A program made the position numbers and the translations under genes. This document shows positions 42,832-50,797 of a stretch of DNA of 64,000 nucleotides, piece after piece; position 1 is the stretch's first letter; each line of letters begins with the position of its first letter. Below the pieces are notes generated by a model. That model did no database searches. It was not told where the DNA came from and was given only the letters and a program-made list of their open reading frames with translations. Source of the DNA: Lachnospiraceae bacterium (GTDB taxonomy: Bacteria; Bacillota; Clostridia; Lachnospirales; Lachnospiraceae); the NCBI GenBank assembly GCA_016286555.1, contig JAEETA010000015.1:1-64000 (forward strand), in the 5' to 3' direction.

Positions 42832-42844
42832 TGACCAGCAGTCA
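42832..42844. promoter_or_regulatory. TetR-type operator 2
   Basis: TGACCAGCAGTCA, the same TGAC-N5-GTCA plan as operator 1, centred 43 bp downstream, just past the expected transcription start. Confidence 0.65.
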
Positions 42845-42932
42845 GAAATTATTTTTTTTGCGGATCATGCGGATCCCGGAACGGCTCTATCGGGGCGTCG
42901 GGACCTGCTTATACCGGAAAGGAGCAATCATT

Positions 42933-45047
42933 ATGGGAAAGATATCCGAGAAGATCGTAAAGCTGCGGATCCCCATCTTCATCCTCAGCCTGCTGCTTTT
43001 GATCCCGTCGGCCATCGGGTATGTGAACACCAGGGTTAACTACGATATCCTGACTTACCTGCCCGGCGAGATCGAGACCATGCAGGGCCAGGACATCCTG
43101 GAAGAGGAGTTCGGCACCGGTGCCTTCGCGATGCTCATCGTGGAGGGCATGAATGACCGGGATGTGGCAAAGCTGAAAAGCAATGTCATGGATGTGGATC
43201 ATGTAAAGAATGTGATCTGGTACGACTCCGTCGCAGACCTGAGCGTCCCCATGGAGATCCTGCCGGAGGACATTTACGAAGCCTTTAACGGTGACGACGC
43301 AACCATGATGTTCGTCATCTTCGACGACACCACCTCCGCAGACGGCACCATGGACGCGGTGGAAGAGATCCGGCGTATCACCGGCGAGCAGGCATTCTTA
43401 AGCGGCATGTCCGCAACGGTGGTGGACACCAAGAACATGACCATTAAGGAGACTCCCATTTATGTGGGCATCGCAGTGCTCCTGGCAGTCATCGTCCTGT
43501 CCCTGACCATGGATAACTTCCTGATCCCCCTCTTTTTCCTGGGGAGCATCGGAATGGCCATCATCTACAACCTGGGAACCAACGTGTTCCGTGGAGAGAT
43601 CTCCTTCCTGACCCAGGCCCTCTCCGCAGTGCTGCAGCTGGGTGTGACCCTGGACTACTCCATTTTCCTCTGGCATTCCTACAGAGAGGAGCTGGAGAAG
43701 GGCACCGAGGATAGAAAGGCCGCCATGGCAGCCGCCATCTCCGCAACTTTTACATCCGTCATCGGCAGCTCCGTTACCACCGTGGCAGGCTTCATCGCCC
43801 TGTGCTTTATGAGCTTCGGCATCGGCCTGGACATCGGTATCGTTATGGCAAAGGGTGTGGTCATCGGCGTCATCGCCTGCATCACCATCCTGCCTTCCAT
43901 GATCCTGATCTTTGACAAGGTTCTGGAAAAAACCAATCACAAGCCGCTCCTGCGGGAGTTTGACAAGATCCCCGACTGGATCGTAAAGCACCACCTGCTG
44001 CTGGGAGCCCTGTTCCTGGTTCTCCTGGTGCCCGCCATCTACGGCTACCGCAACACTTCCGTTTACTACAACCTGGGCGACACCCTTCCGGCTTACCTCC
44101 CCAGCGTGCAGGCCATTGCAAAGCAGGATGAGGTTTCCGATATGAACTCCACCTATGTGCTCCTGCTGGACAAGGATCTGCCGGAGCACGATTCCCGGAA
44201 GATGATAGAGGAACTGAAAGCGGTGGACGGCATCACTTCCATCCTGGGTACCGACAGTCTGGTGGGTCCCCTCTTCCCGAAGGAGATGATCCCAGAGGAT
44301 CTTCTGGCAGAACTGGAGAGCGACGAGCACAAGATGATGCTGGTCAGCTCCGAATACAAGGTAGCAACGGATGAGGTCAACGCCCAGATCGATAAGGTAA
44401 ATACCATCGTTAAGTCCTACGATCCCACCGGCATGGTGGTGGGCGAGGCCCCCTGTACCAAGGATCTGATCACCATCACGGATAAGGACTTCCGGGTGGT
44501 GAGCTGGATCTCCATCGGTGCGGTATTTTTCATCATCTTCTTCGTGCTACGGAGCCTGTCCCTGCCGGTGATCCTGGTGAGCGTCATCGAGTTCGCCATC
44601 TTCATCAACATGGGCCTGACCACCTACACCGGAACCGTGATCCCCTTCATCGCTTCCGTGGTCATCGGTACCATCCAGCTGGGTTCCACTGTGGACTATG
44701 CAATCCTGATGACCACCAGATTCTGCAAGGAGCGTAAGGACGGTCACAGTAAGGAAGAAGCCACCCGCATCGCACTGAAGACCAGTATGAAATCCGTCAT
44801 CGTCAGTGCACTGAGTTTCTTCGCCGCAACCTTCGGCGTAGGCCTCATCTCCAGCATCGACATGATCGGAGCCCTCTGTAATCTTATGGCCAGAGGCGCC
44901 ATCGTCAGTATGATCGTGGTCATCCTGGTACTGCCCAGCATGTACATGTGCCTGGACAGCCTCATCTGCAGAACCACCCTGGGAATGCCTAAAACCCATT
45001 TTTCCGGAAGAGTCAGCGCAAGACTCCGGGAACGGTTCGGCCATTAA
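42933..45047 (+). CDS. MMPL/RND-family exporter
   Basis: A 704-residue polytopic membrane protein with the internal duplication of RND/MMPL proteins: helix 1 (~10-30), a first exported loop, helices 2-6 with 'LQLGVTLDYSIFLWHSYREE' as the proton-relay segment, then helix 7, a second loop and helices 8-12 with 'IQLGSTVDYAILMTTRFCKE' as the matching repeat. MMPL proteins export lipids, fatty acids or drugs using proton force. The start at 42933 has AAAGGAG eight bases upstream; the upstream ATG at 42831 would sit in the operator. Coupled to the heptad-repeat lipoprotein 47 bases downstream and controlled by the divergent TetR. Confidence 0.9.
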   Translation: MGKISEKIVKLRIPIFILSLLLLIPSAIGYVNTRVNYDILTYLPGEIETMQGQDILEEEFGTGAFAMLIVEGMNDRDVAKLKSNVMDVDHVKNVIWYDSVADLSVPMEILPEDIYEAFNGDDATMMFVIFDDTTSADGTMDAVEEIRRITGEQAFLSGMSATVVDTKNMTIKETPIYVGIAVLLAVIVLSLTMDNFLIPLFFLGSIGMAIIYNLGTNVFRGEISFLTQALSAVLQLGVTLDYSIFLWHSYREELEKGTEDRKAAMAAAISATFTSVIGSSVTTVAGFIALCFMSFGIGLDIGIVMAKGVVIGVIACITILPSMILIFDKVLEKTNHKPLLREFDKIPDWIVKHHLLLGALFLVLLVPAIYGYRNTSVYYNLGDTLPAYLPSVQAIAKQDEVSDMNSTYVLLLDKDLPEHDSRKMIEELKAVDGITSILGTDSLVGPLFPKEMIPEDLLAELESDEHKMMLVSSEYKVATDEVNAQIDKVNTIVKSYDPTGMVVGEAPCTKDLITITDKDFRVVSWISIGAVFFIIFFVLRSLSLPVILVSVIEFAIFINMGLTTYTGTVIPFIASVVIGTIQLGSTVDYAILMTTRFCKERKDGHSKEEATRIALKTSMKSVIVSALSFFAATFGVGLISSIDMIGALCNLMARGAIVSMIVVILVLPSMYMCLDSLICRTTLGMPKTHFSGRVSARLRERFGH

Positions 45048-45094
45048 GATAGACACTTGAACAGATACACAGATTGCCAAAAAGGAGCAAGATT

Positions 45095-47677
45095 ATGAGA
45101 AACGTAAAGAAATGGATGGCACTGGGACTCAGCATTCTGATGACTGTATCCATGACCGGATGCAGCCTTGAATCCGTGAGCCGCGTCAGTGCACAGGAGA
45201 TTTCGGACAGTAAAGTGATCGAGGAAGAAGACCTGGAGGAAGCTCTGGTGGGTCAGACCTCCACGGGCAAGCAGAAGGAAGAGACCGTCTACGTCGTCGC
45301 AGGCGCAGATGGCTCCGCGCAGCAGATCATCGTCAGCAACTGGCTGAAGAATCCCGACGGAGCAGCACAGCTGAAGGATGCTTCCGATCTGCAGAACATC
45401 GAGAACGTGAAGGGCGATGAGACCTATACCGGCAGTGGTAAGGACATAGTCTGGAACGCAAACGGCAGCGACATTTACTACCGCGGAACTACTGATAAGC
45501 AGCTCCCCGTAGAGGTTACCGTTCGTTACTTCCTGGACGGTAAGGAGATCGCTCCCGCAGACCTGGCAGGCAAGGCAGGTCATGTGACCATTCGCTACGA
45601 ATACAAGAATAACGAAAAGCAGACCGTAGAGATCGACGGCGAGGATGCAGTGATCTACACTCCTTTCGGTGCACTCACCGGTCTTATCCTGGACGGAGAG
45701 AACTTCTCCAACGTAGAGGTTTCCAGCGGCAACGTCATCAACGACGGCAGCAAATACGCCGTTATGGGCATGGCATTCCCCGGACTGCGTGAGAGCCTGG
45801 CTCTGGACGAAAACAAGCTGGCTGATCTGGGCCTCGGCGATTTCTATCAGATCCCCGATAGCCTGGAGATCAGTGCAGATACCACCGATTTCGAACTTTC
45901 CATGGCACTCACCGTCATCAGCGGTGATGTGACCGACCTCCTGGGCATGGGAGACCTGGACGATACCGAGGGTCTGGACAGCCTGGAGGATGACATGAAC
46001 CAGCTGCAGGACGGCAGTAACGCCCTTCTGGACGGCGCAGGCGAGCTCCTGAACGGCGCAGGTTCACTGCTGGACGGCACCAAGAAGCTGGCAGACGGCG
46101 CAGGAGAGCTGACCGACGGTTCCTCCCGGCTCTATGACGGTGCAAAGGAAGCAGCCTCCGGCGCAGGAGAGCTCTCCGCAGGTGCTTCCAAGCTGAGTGA
46201 CGGTGCAAATGAACTGAGCCAGGGTGCTTCCAAGGTAAATGACGGTGCGCATAGTCTCAGCGCAGGCGCCGATTCCCTGAAGGCCGGCGCAGGTCAGATC
46301 AATGAAGGTGCCCAGGCACTGAACGCAGGTGCCGGCAGCCTGAAGGAGGGCATCGATGCTTATACCGGCGGTGTGGATTCACTGGCAGAGGGGGCAGCAT
46401 CCTTGAGCAGCGGCGCAGCACAGCTTTCCGCAGGTACCGATCAGGCAGCAGACGGCGCAGCAGCCTTGAAGAAGGGCATGGATGACGCAAACATGGTGGA
46501 AGGTGCCGCTTCCCTGGCAGCAGGTGCCGGACAGCTGAAGGACGGTGTAGGCGCAGCCGTTTCCGCACTTTCCTCCGTGGCAAGCGCAGCAGCTACCATG
46601 AATTCTTACAAGGACGCAGCAGCCAGCGGCGCAAGCGCACTGATGGGATATCTCTCCGCTCCTGCAGGCAGCGCAGCTATGGCACAGGTCAATGCCCTGG
46701 TGGAAGCCGTTACCGGTGGCTCCATCACCGCGGCAAACCTGGCAGCAGCTGAGGACGGATATGCAGGCGCCATGAGCGCTCTGTCAGATCCCGCTACCGT
46801 AAATGCCATGATGGCAGATCTGGCAAACGGCGGCACGATGTACAGCTCTACTTTGAGCGGCCTGAACACCGCTTCCTCCACCATCGGCGCAGCAGCAGGT
46901 GCTCTGCAGACTTATGCCGGTGTGGCAGCATCCCTCCCCGCAAGCGGTGATGCTTCTTCCCTTACTGCTCTGACCCAGGGCGCAGCAGCCGTGGCAGACG
47001 GCGCAGCTGCTCTGTCCGCAGGTGTGGCAAATGTGTACGGCGGTGTCAGCAGCCTGGATGAAGGCCTGGCAACTCTGAAGGGCGGTGCAGCACAGGTTTC
47101 CGCAGGTGCGGCTCAGCTCAGCGAAGGCGCTGATACCCTGAAGGGCAATTCCGAGCAGCTTAAGGAAGGCGCAGCAACCCTGTCCCAGGGTGCAGGCAGC
47201 CTGGCAAGCGGCACCGGTTCCCTTCTGGAAGGTGCAAACTCCCTGGCAGGCGGCGCAGGCGAGCTGGCAAACGGAACCCAGAGCCTGGCAAACGGTGCAG
47301 GTACTCTTGCAGGCGGTGCCGGTGAACTGGCAGGCGGCGCAAGCAAGCTCAGCAGTGGCATTAACTCCCTGAGCGACGGCGCCGGCAAGCTCTTAAACGG
47401 CATGACCCAGCTGAAGACCGGTGCAGATGATCTGAACAGCGGCGCAGGTCGCCTGGACGATGGCGTCTCCCAGCTCCGCGACGGCCTCATCACCTTCGAT
47501 GAGGAAGGCATTCAGAAGCTTTCCGGTGCTTTCTCCGGCGATATCGAGACCCTGAAGGCCCGCATCGAAGCTGTCCGTGACGCAGCCACCTCCTACACTA
47601 CCTACTCCGGAGCTAGGTCTGATATGTCTTCTACCGTGAAATTTGTCATTCGTTTCGAGGGAGTTGAGTCTAAGTAA
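45095..47677 (+). CDS. Heptad-repeat (xxxLxxG) lipoprotein, partner of the MMPL pump
   Basis: An 860-residue lipoprotein with a signal ending at 'SMTGC' (Cys21). Residues ~25-300 are a beta-rich N-terminal domain ('KEETVYVVAGADGSAQQIIV'). From about 305 to 475 and again from about 630 to 805 the protein consists of seven-residue repeats of the type L..GA.. ('GAGELLNGAGSLLDGTKKL'), the xxxLxxG repeat known from YhgE/Pip-type proteins; a non-repeat helical stretch lies between. There is no C-terminal membrane helix. The repeats should form a long rod reaching out from the membrane. Next to an MMPL pump and in the same operon, a scaffold or conduit role through the wall is inferred. Confidence 0.85.
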   Translation: MRNVKKWMALGLSILMTVSMTGCSLESVSRVSAQEISDSKVIEEEDLEEALVGQTSTGKQKEETVYVVAGADGSAQQIIVSNWLKNPDGAAQLKDASDLQNIENVKGDETYTGSGKDIVWNANGSDIYYRGTTDKQLPVEVTVRYFLDGKEIAPADLAGKAGHVTIRYEYKNNEKQTVEIDGEDAVIYTPFGALTGLILDGENFSNVEVSSGNVINDGSKYAVMGMAFPGLRESLALDENKLADLGLGDFYQIPDSLEISADTTDFELSMALTVISGDVTDLLGMGDLDDTEGLDSLEDDMNQLQDGSNALLDGAGELLNGAGSLLDGTKKLADGAGELTDGSSRLYDGAKEAASGAGELSAGASKLSDGANELSQGASKVNDGAHSLSAGADSLKAGAGQINEGAQALNAGAGSLKEGIDAYTGGVDSLAEGAASLSSGAAQLSAGTDQAADGAAALKKGMDDANMVEGAASLAAGAGQLKDGVGAAVSALSSVASAAATMNSYKDAAASGASALMGYLSAPAGSAAMAQVNALVEAVTGGSITAANLAAAEDGYAGAMSALSDPATVNAMMADLANGGTMYSSTLSGLNTASSTIGAAAGALQTYAGVAASLPASGDASSLTALTQGAAAVADGAAALSAGVANVYGGVSSLDEGLATLKGGAAQVSAGAAQLSEGADTLKGNSEQLKEGAATLSQGAGSLASGTGSLLEGANSLAGGAGELANGTQSLANGAGTLAGGAGELAGGASKLSSGINSLSDGAGKLLNGMTQLKTGADDLNSGAGRLDDGVSQLRDGLITFDEEGIQKLSGAFSGDIETLKARIEAVRDAATSYTTYSGARSDMSSTVKFVIRFEGVESK

Positions 47678-47700
47678 TTCGTAATCAGATATTCATTTTG

Positions 47701-47742
47701 AACGAGCAGAGATTAAAACCTCTGCTCGTTTTTTCTTTTTTT
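47701..47742 (+). terminator. Intrinsic terminator of the MMPL operon
   Basis: AACGAGCAGAG and CTCTGCTCGTT form an 11-bp perfect stem followed by TTTTTCTTTTTTT. Confidence 0.9.
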
Positions 47743-47762
47743 GTCTTCGAGCATGATGGAAT

Positions 47763-47911
47763 GGGCCCTGCACCTGTATATCCGGCGTGAGGACAATTTT
47801 TTGCCGTCGGTACTTAATGAGCATAGCGTGAGCGTATGCGAATTTAGTACCGCTACGTGCAAAATATTAGCGGGAGCGTGTCCGAACACGGATATACAGA
47901 GCGCGGGGCCC
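47763..47911. repeat. Long imperfect intergenic hairpin (candidate palindromic element)
   Basis: About 149 bases fold back on themselves: GGGCCC (47763, 47906), TGTATATCCG/CGGATATACA (47775-47784, 47889-47898), CGGTAC/GTACCG (47808, 47847) and an apical GCATA/TATGC stem (47821-47839). Internal loops separate the stems. No convincing ORF is inside. It lies between the MMPL operon terminator and the degV promoter. It resembles non-autonomous palindromic elements or a structured RNA; whether copies occur elsewhere in the genome cannot be seen here. Confidence 0.55.
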
Positions 47912-47990
47912 TGTAAATTGTCTTTGTAAAATCATGACAGAATGTGTCTGAACATTTTATAAACTTTGCACATTTCCCCGCCCCTTGTGC

Positions 47991-47996
47991 TACAAT
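47991..47996 (+). promoter_or_regulatory. Extended -10 promoter of degV
   Basis: TGC followed by TACAAT. TTGCAC 19 bases upstream is a loose -35. Confidence 0.5.
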
Positions 47997-48035
47997 AGAA
48001 ACAGTATATTTTCACAAAAAGGAGACCACAAACCC

Positions 48036-48926
48036 ATGTCCGATTCCTACGTTTTGAGCTGCTGCTCCACAGCCGATCTCACCGAGGAAATGTTCCGCGA
48101 CTTAGACATCCACTACATCTGTTTCCACTTCACCCTGGACGGTAAGGAATATCCTGACGATCTCGGTAAATCCATGAGCTTCCCCGATTTCTACAATGCC
48201 ATGGCAAACGGTGCCGATACCAGTACCTCCCAGATCAATGTCGAGGAATTCGTCGAATACTTTGAAACCTTCCTGAAGGAAGGGAAAGACATCCTCCACC
48301 TGTGCCTTTCCTCCGGCATCACCGGCGTTATGAACTCCGCCCTGGTGGCCAGAGACCTTCTGGGGGAGAAATATCCCGACCGTAAGATCTACATTGTTGA
48401 TTCCCTGGCAGCATCTTCCGGCTACGGCCTTCTCATGACCGCCCTGGCCGAGAAGAAAAAAGCGGGCTGCGGCATCGATGAACTGAAAGACTGGGCCGAG
48501 GCCAACAGACTCAGACTCCACCACTGGTTCTTCTCCATGGACCTCACCTTCTTCGTGAAGGGCGGAAGAGTTTCCAAGACCGCAGGATTTGTGGGCAACG
48601 CCCTGAACATCTGCCCCCTGCTTAACGTCAGCAACACCGGCCACCTCATCCCCAGAGAAAAGATCCGCACCAAGAAGAAAGTCATTTCCCGTGTGGTGGA
48701 TCTCATGGAAGAGCACGCTGAGGGCGGACTGGATTACAGCGGAAAAGTCTATATCAGTAATTCCGCCTGTGAAGAAGACGCCCGGGCCGTGGCGGAGCTG
48801 ATCTCAGCCAGATTTCCCAAGATGGACGGCAAGCCCGTCATCGTCAGTATAGGAACCACCATCGGAGCCCATACCGGCCCCGGCACCGTAGCTCTCTTTT
48901 TCTGGGGGGATGAGAGAGTCAACTGA
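48036..48926 (+). CDS. DegV-family fatty-acid-binding protein
   Basis: A 296-residue cytosolic protein of the DegV/FakB family, which holds a fatty acid for phosphorylation by a FakA-type kinase. Family marks are 'SCCSTADLTEEMF' at the N-terminus, 'DTSTSQINVEEF' and 'CLSSGITGVMNSALVA' around the ligand carboxylate, 'VDSLAASSGYGLL', and 'GTTIGAHTGPGTVALFF' near the end. The start at 48036 follows AAAAGGAG; the frame opens earlier at 47985, before the likely start site. No fakA neighbour is present. It has its own promoter and stands alone. Confidence 0.9.
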   Translation: MSDSYVLSCCSTADLTEEMFRDLDIHYICFHFTLDGKEYPDDLGKSMSFPDFYNAMANGADTSTSQINVEEFVEYFETFLKEGKDILHLCLSSGITGVMNSALVARDLLGEKYPDRKIYIVDSLAASSGYGLLMTALAEKKKAGCGIDELKDWAEANRLRLHHWFFSMDLTFFVKGGRVSKTAGFVGNALNICPLLNVSNTGHLIPREKIRTKKKVISRVVDLMEEHAEGGLDYSGKVYISNSACEEDARAVAELISARFPKMDGKPVIVSIGTTIGAHTGPGTVALFFWGDERVN

Positions 48927-48985
48927 TCATTTTTCGGGGGAGTCCCCGGTAGACAACCACACCAGAGAAGGAGTTCCGACAGCGT

Positions 48986-50794
48986 ATGGCAAAGCAAAAG
49001 CAGTCTCAGGAAATGACCAGGGTACCCTTTATCAAATCCCTTTCCACTAAAATCATCGGCCTCGTGGCCTTTGGCGGAACCGTCCTCGTGGCGGTGCTGA
49101 CCATCATGGCCATCGGTGATTCCAGAGCCACTGTGGAGAGCGTGTACAAAAACTACACCCGGAACGTGGCCGAGGTGGCTGCATCCGCAGTCTCCTGCCA
49201 GATGGATACCCTTGCGGGCACTTATGCTGAGGCGACGGACGGAAAGGCCGTGGAGCAGTATTTTATCAATCTCCTGAAGGAAGATCCCGCCACCAACAGA
49301 GCCGTGATCCATCAGTATCTGGGAGATGTGCTGGAAGGCGTGGAACTGACCGGCGTAAAGGGCTCCTATGCCTACATGGTCAGTGCGGACGGCCTCATGA
49401 TCTACCATCCCACCGAGGATAAGATCGGCGGCAGCGTGGAAAATGCGGCGGTCAAAGGACTGGTGAGCAGACTGCAGGCAGGCGAAAGCCCCGCAGCCAT
49501 CGGCTCCGGCTCCGTGATCTATGAGTATAAGGGTGCCAATAAGTATGCAGGCTACGCTTTTACCTCCGGTGGCAGTATGGTCATCGTCACCGGTGATTAC
49601 GACCTGGTCATGAGTCCCGTGAACATCCTCAGGACCAAACTCATTCTGGTGGCAGTGGTGGTGCTGGTCATCGCCCTTGCGATCTGCTTTTTCCTCATCC
49701 GGTTCTTCATGGCTCCCATCAACGATATCGTTGAAATCATCCGTGGAACCGCTGATTTTGATTTCCGTCATAATCCCAAGTCCCGGAAGATCTGCGCCCG
49801 CACCGACGAGATCGGTCTCATGGGCAACGCTGTAAAAGGCATGCGCCAGGAGCTGCGGAATGTGGTGAGTGTCCTGGGTGAGACCTCCGGCATCGTGGAT
49901 GTCAATGTCCAGGAGCTGCAGGAGACCACCGATGCCGTCAATGACATGTGCACCGATAACTCCGCTACCACCGAGGAGCTGGAAGCAGCAATGCAGGAGT
50001 GTGCAAACGGCACAGAGACCATCAACCGCAGCATCGCCGAGATCCAGAATGCTACCCATCAGATCGAGATGATGGCAAACGACGGCACCCTCATGTCCGA
50101 CGAAGTGAAGGACAGAGCAAGAGAGCTGCGGAACGGCACCGACGACGCTTCCGAGCGCACCCGTGGGATCTACGACGGCGTTAAGGCAAAATCCGACGAA
50201 GCCATCGAGAATTCCAAGGTGGTGGACAAGATCAACGAACTCACCGATACCATCATGGCCATTTCCTCCCAGACCGGTCTGCTGGCCCTGAATGCCTCCA
50301 TCGAGGCGGCCAGAGCGGGTGAAGCGGGAAGAGGCTTTGCCGTGGTGGCTACCGAGATCGGTAACCTGGCAGGCCAGACCTCCAAGGCCGTGGGCGACAT
50401 CAACGCCATCGTAGGCGAAGTGAACGACGCCGTGAACCAGATGGCAGCATGCCTGGAAGAGATGGATGCTTTCCTGCAGGAGACCGTCATGAAGGATTAC
50501 GACGGCTTCAAGCAGGTGGGAATGCAGTACGAAGAAGATGCGGACATGTTTAAGGACAGCATGCTCAGCATCAAGGCCGGTGTGGACGATCTCATGAGTA
50601 CCATCGGCAACATTCTGGAGGCAGCGTCCTCCATCAACTCCTCCGTGGGAGACTCCGCAAGCGGTATTTCCGATATTGCGGGTAAGACCACGGATATCGT
50701 GTGTGGAATGAGCGACACCCAGCTGAAAGTGGATGAGTGCCGCAGATGTGTGGAAAGCCTGAACGGAATCATCGAGAAATTTATTGTGGAGTAA
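48986..50794 (+). CDS. Methyl-accepting chemotaxis protein
   Basis: A 602-residue chemoreceptor. Helix 1 (~22-45), a periplasm-equivalent sensor of single-Cache type (~50-215, '[23 protein letters not shown]'), helix 2 (~218-238), HAMP-like segment, then the coiled-coil signalling domain with the conserved tip '[20 protein letters not shown]' and '[11 protein letters not shown]'. It passes ligand binding to CheA/CheW. The stop is three bases from the start of a membrane GGDEF-EAL protein, so the two are co-transcribed and chemotaxis and c-di-GMP may be linked. The sensor wording 'YMVSADG.MIYHP' suits small organic ligands. Confidence 0.92.
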   Translation: MAKQKQSQEMTRVPFIKSLSTKIIGLVAFGGTVLVAVLTIMAIGDSRATVESVYKNYTRNVAEVAASAVSCQMDTLAGTYAEATDGKAVEQYFINLLKEDPATNRAVIHQYLGDVLEGVELTGVKGSYAYMVSADGLMIYHPTEDKIGGSVENAAVKGLVSRLQAGESPAAIGSGSVIYEYKGANKYAGYAFTSGGSMVIVTGDYDLVMSPVNILRTKLILVAVVVLVIALAICFFLIRFFMAPINDIVEIIRGTADFDFRHNPKSRKICARTDEIGLMGNAVKGMRQELRNVVSVLGETSGIVDVNVQELQETTDAVNDMCTDNSATTEELEAAMQECANGTETINRSIAEIQNATHQIEMMANDGTLMSDEVKDRARELRNGTDDASERTRGIYDGVKAKSDEAIENSKVVDKINELTDTIMAISSQTGLLALNASIEAARAGEAGRGFAVVATEIGNLAGQTSKAVGDINAIVGEVNDAVNQMAACLEEMDAFLQETVMKDYDGFKQVGMQYEEDADMFKDSMLSIKAGVDDLMSTIGNILEAASSINSSVGDSASGISDIAGKTTDIVCGMSDTQLKVDECRRCVESLNGIIEKFIVE

Positions 50795-50797
50795 GTT

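Noticed and set aside
42831..42932. Upstream start for the MMPL gene, adding 34 residues
   Set aside because: That ATG overlaps operator 2 near the transcription start, has no ribosome site, and the added residues are unlike a membrane protein N-terminus.
46000..47500. Short spaced repeats that could be mistaken for a CRISPR or DNA satellite
   Set aside because: The periodicity is 21 bases in frame, encoding heptads L..GA..; it is a protein repeat with variable DNA and no spacer structure.
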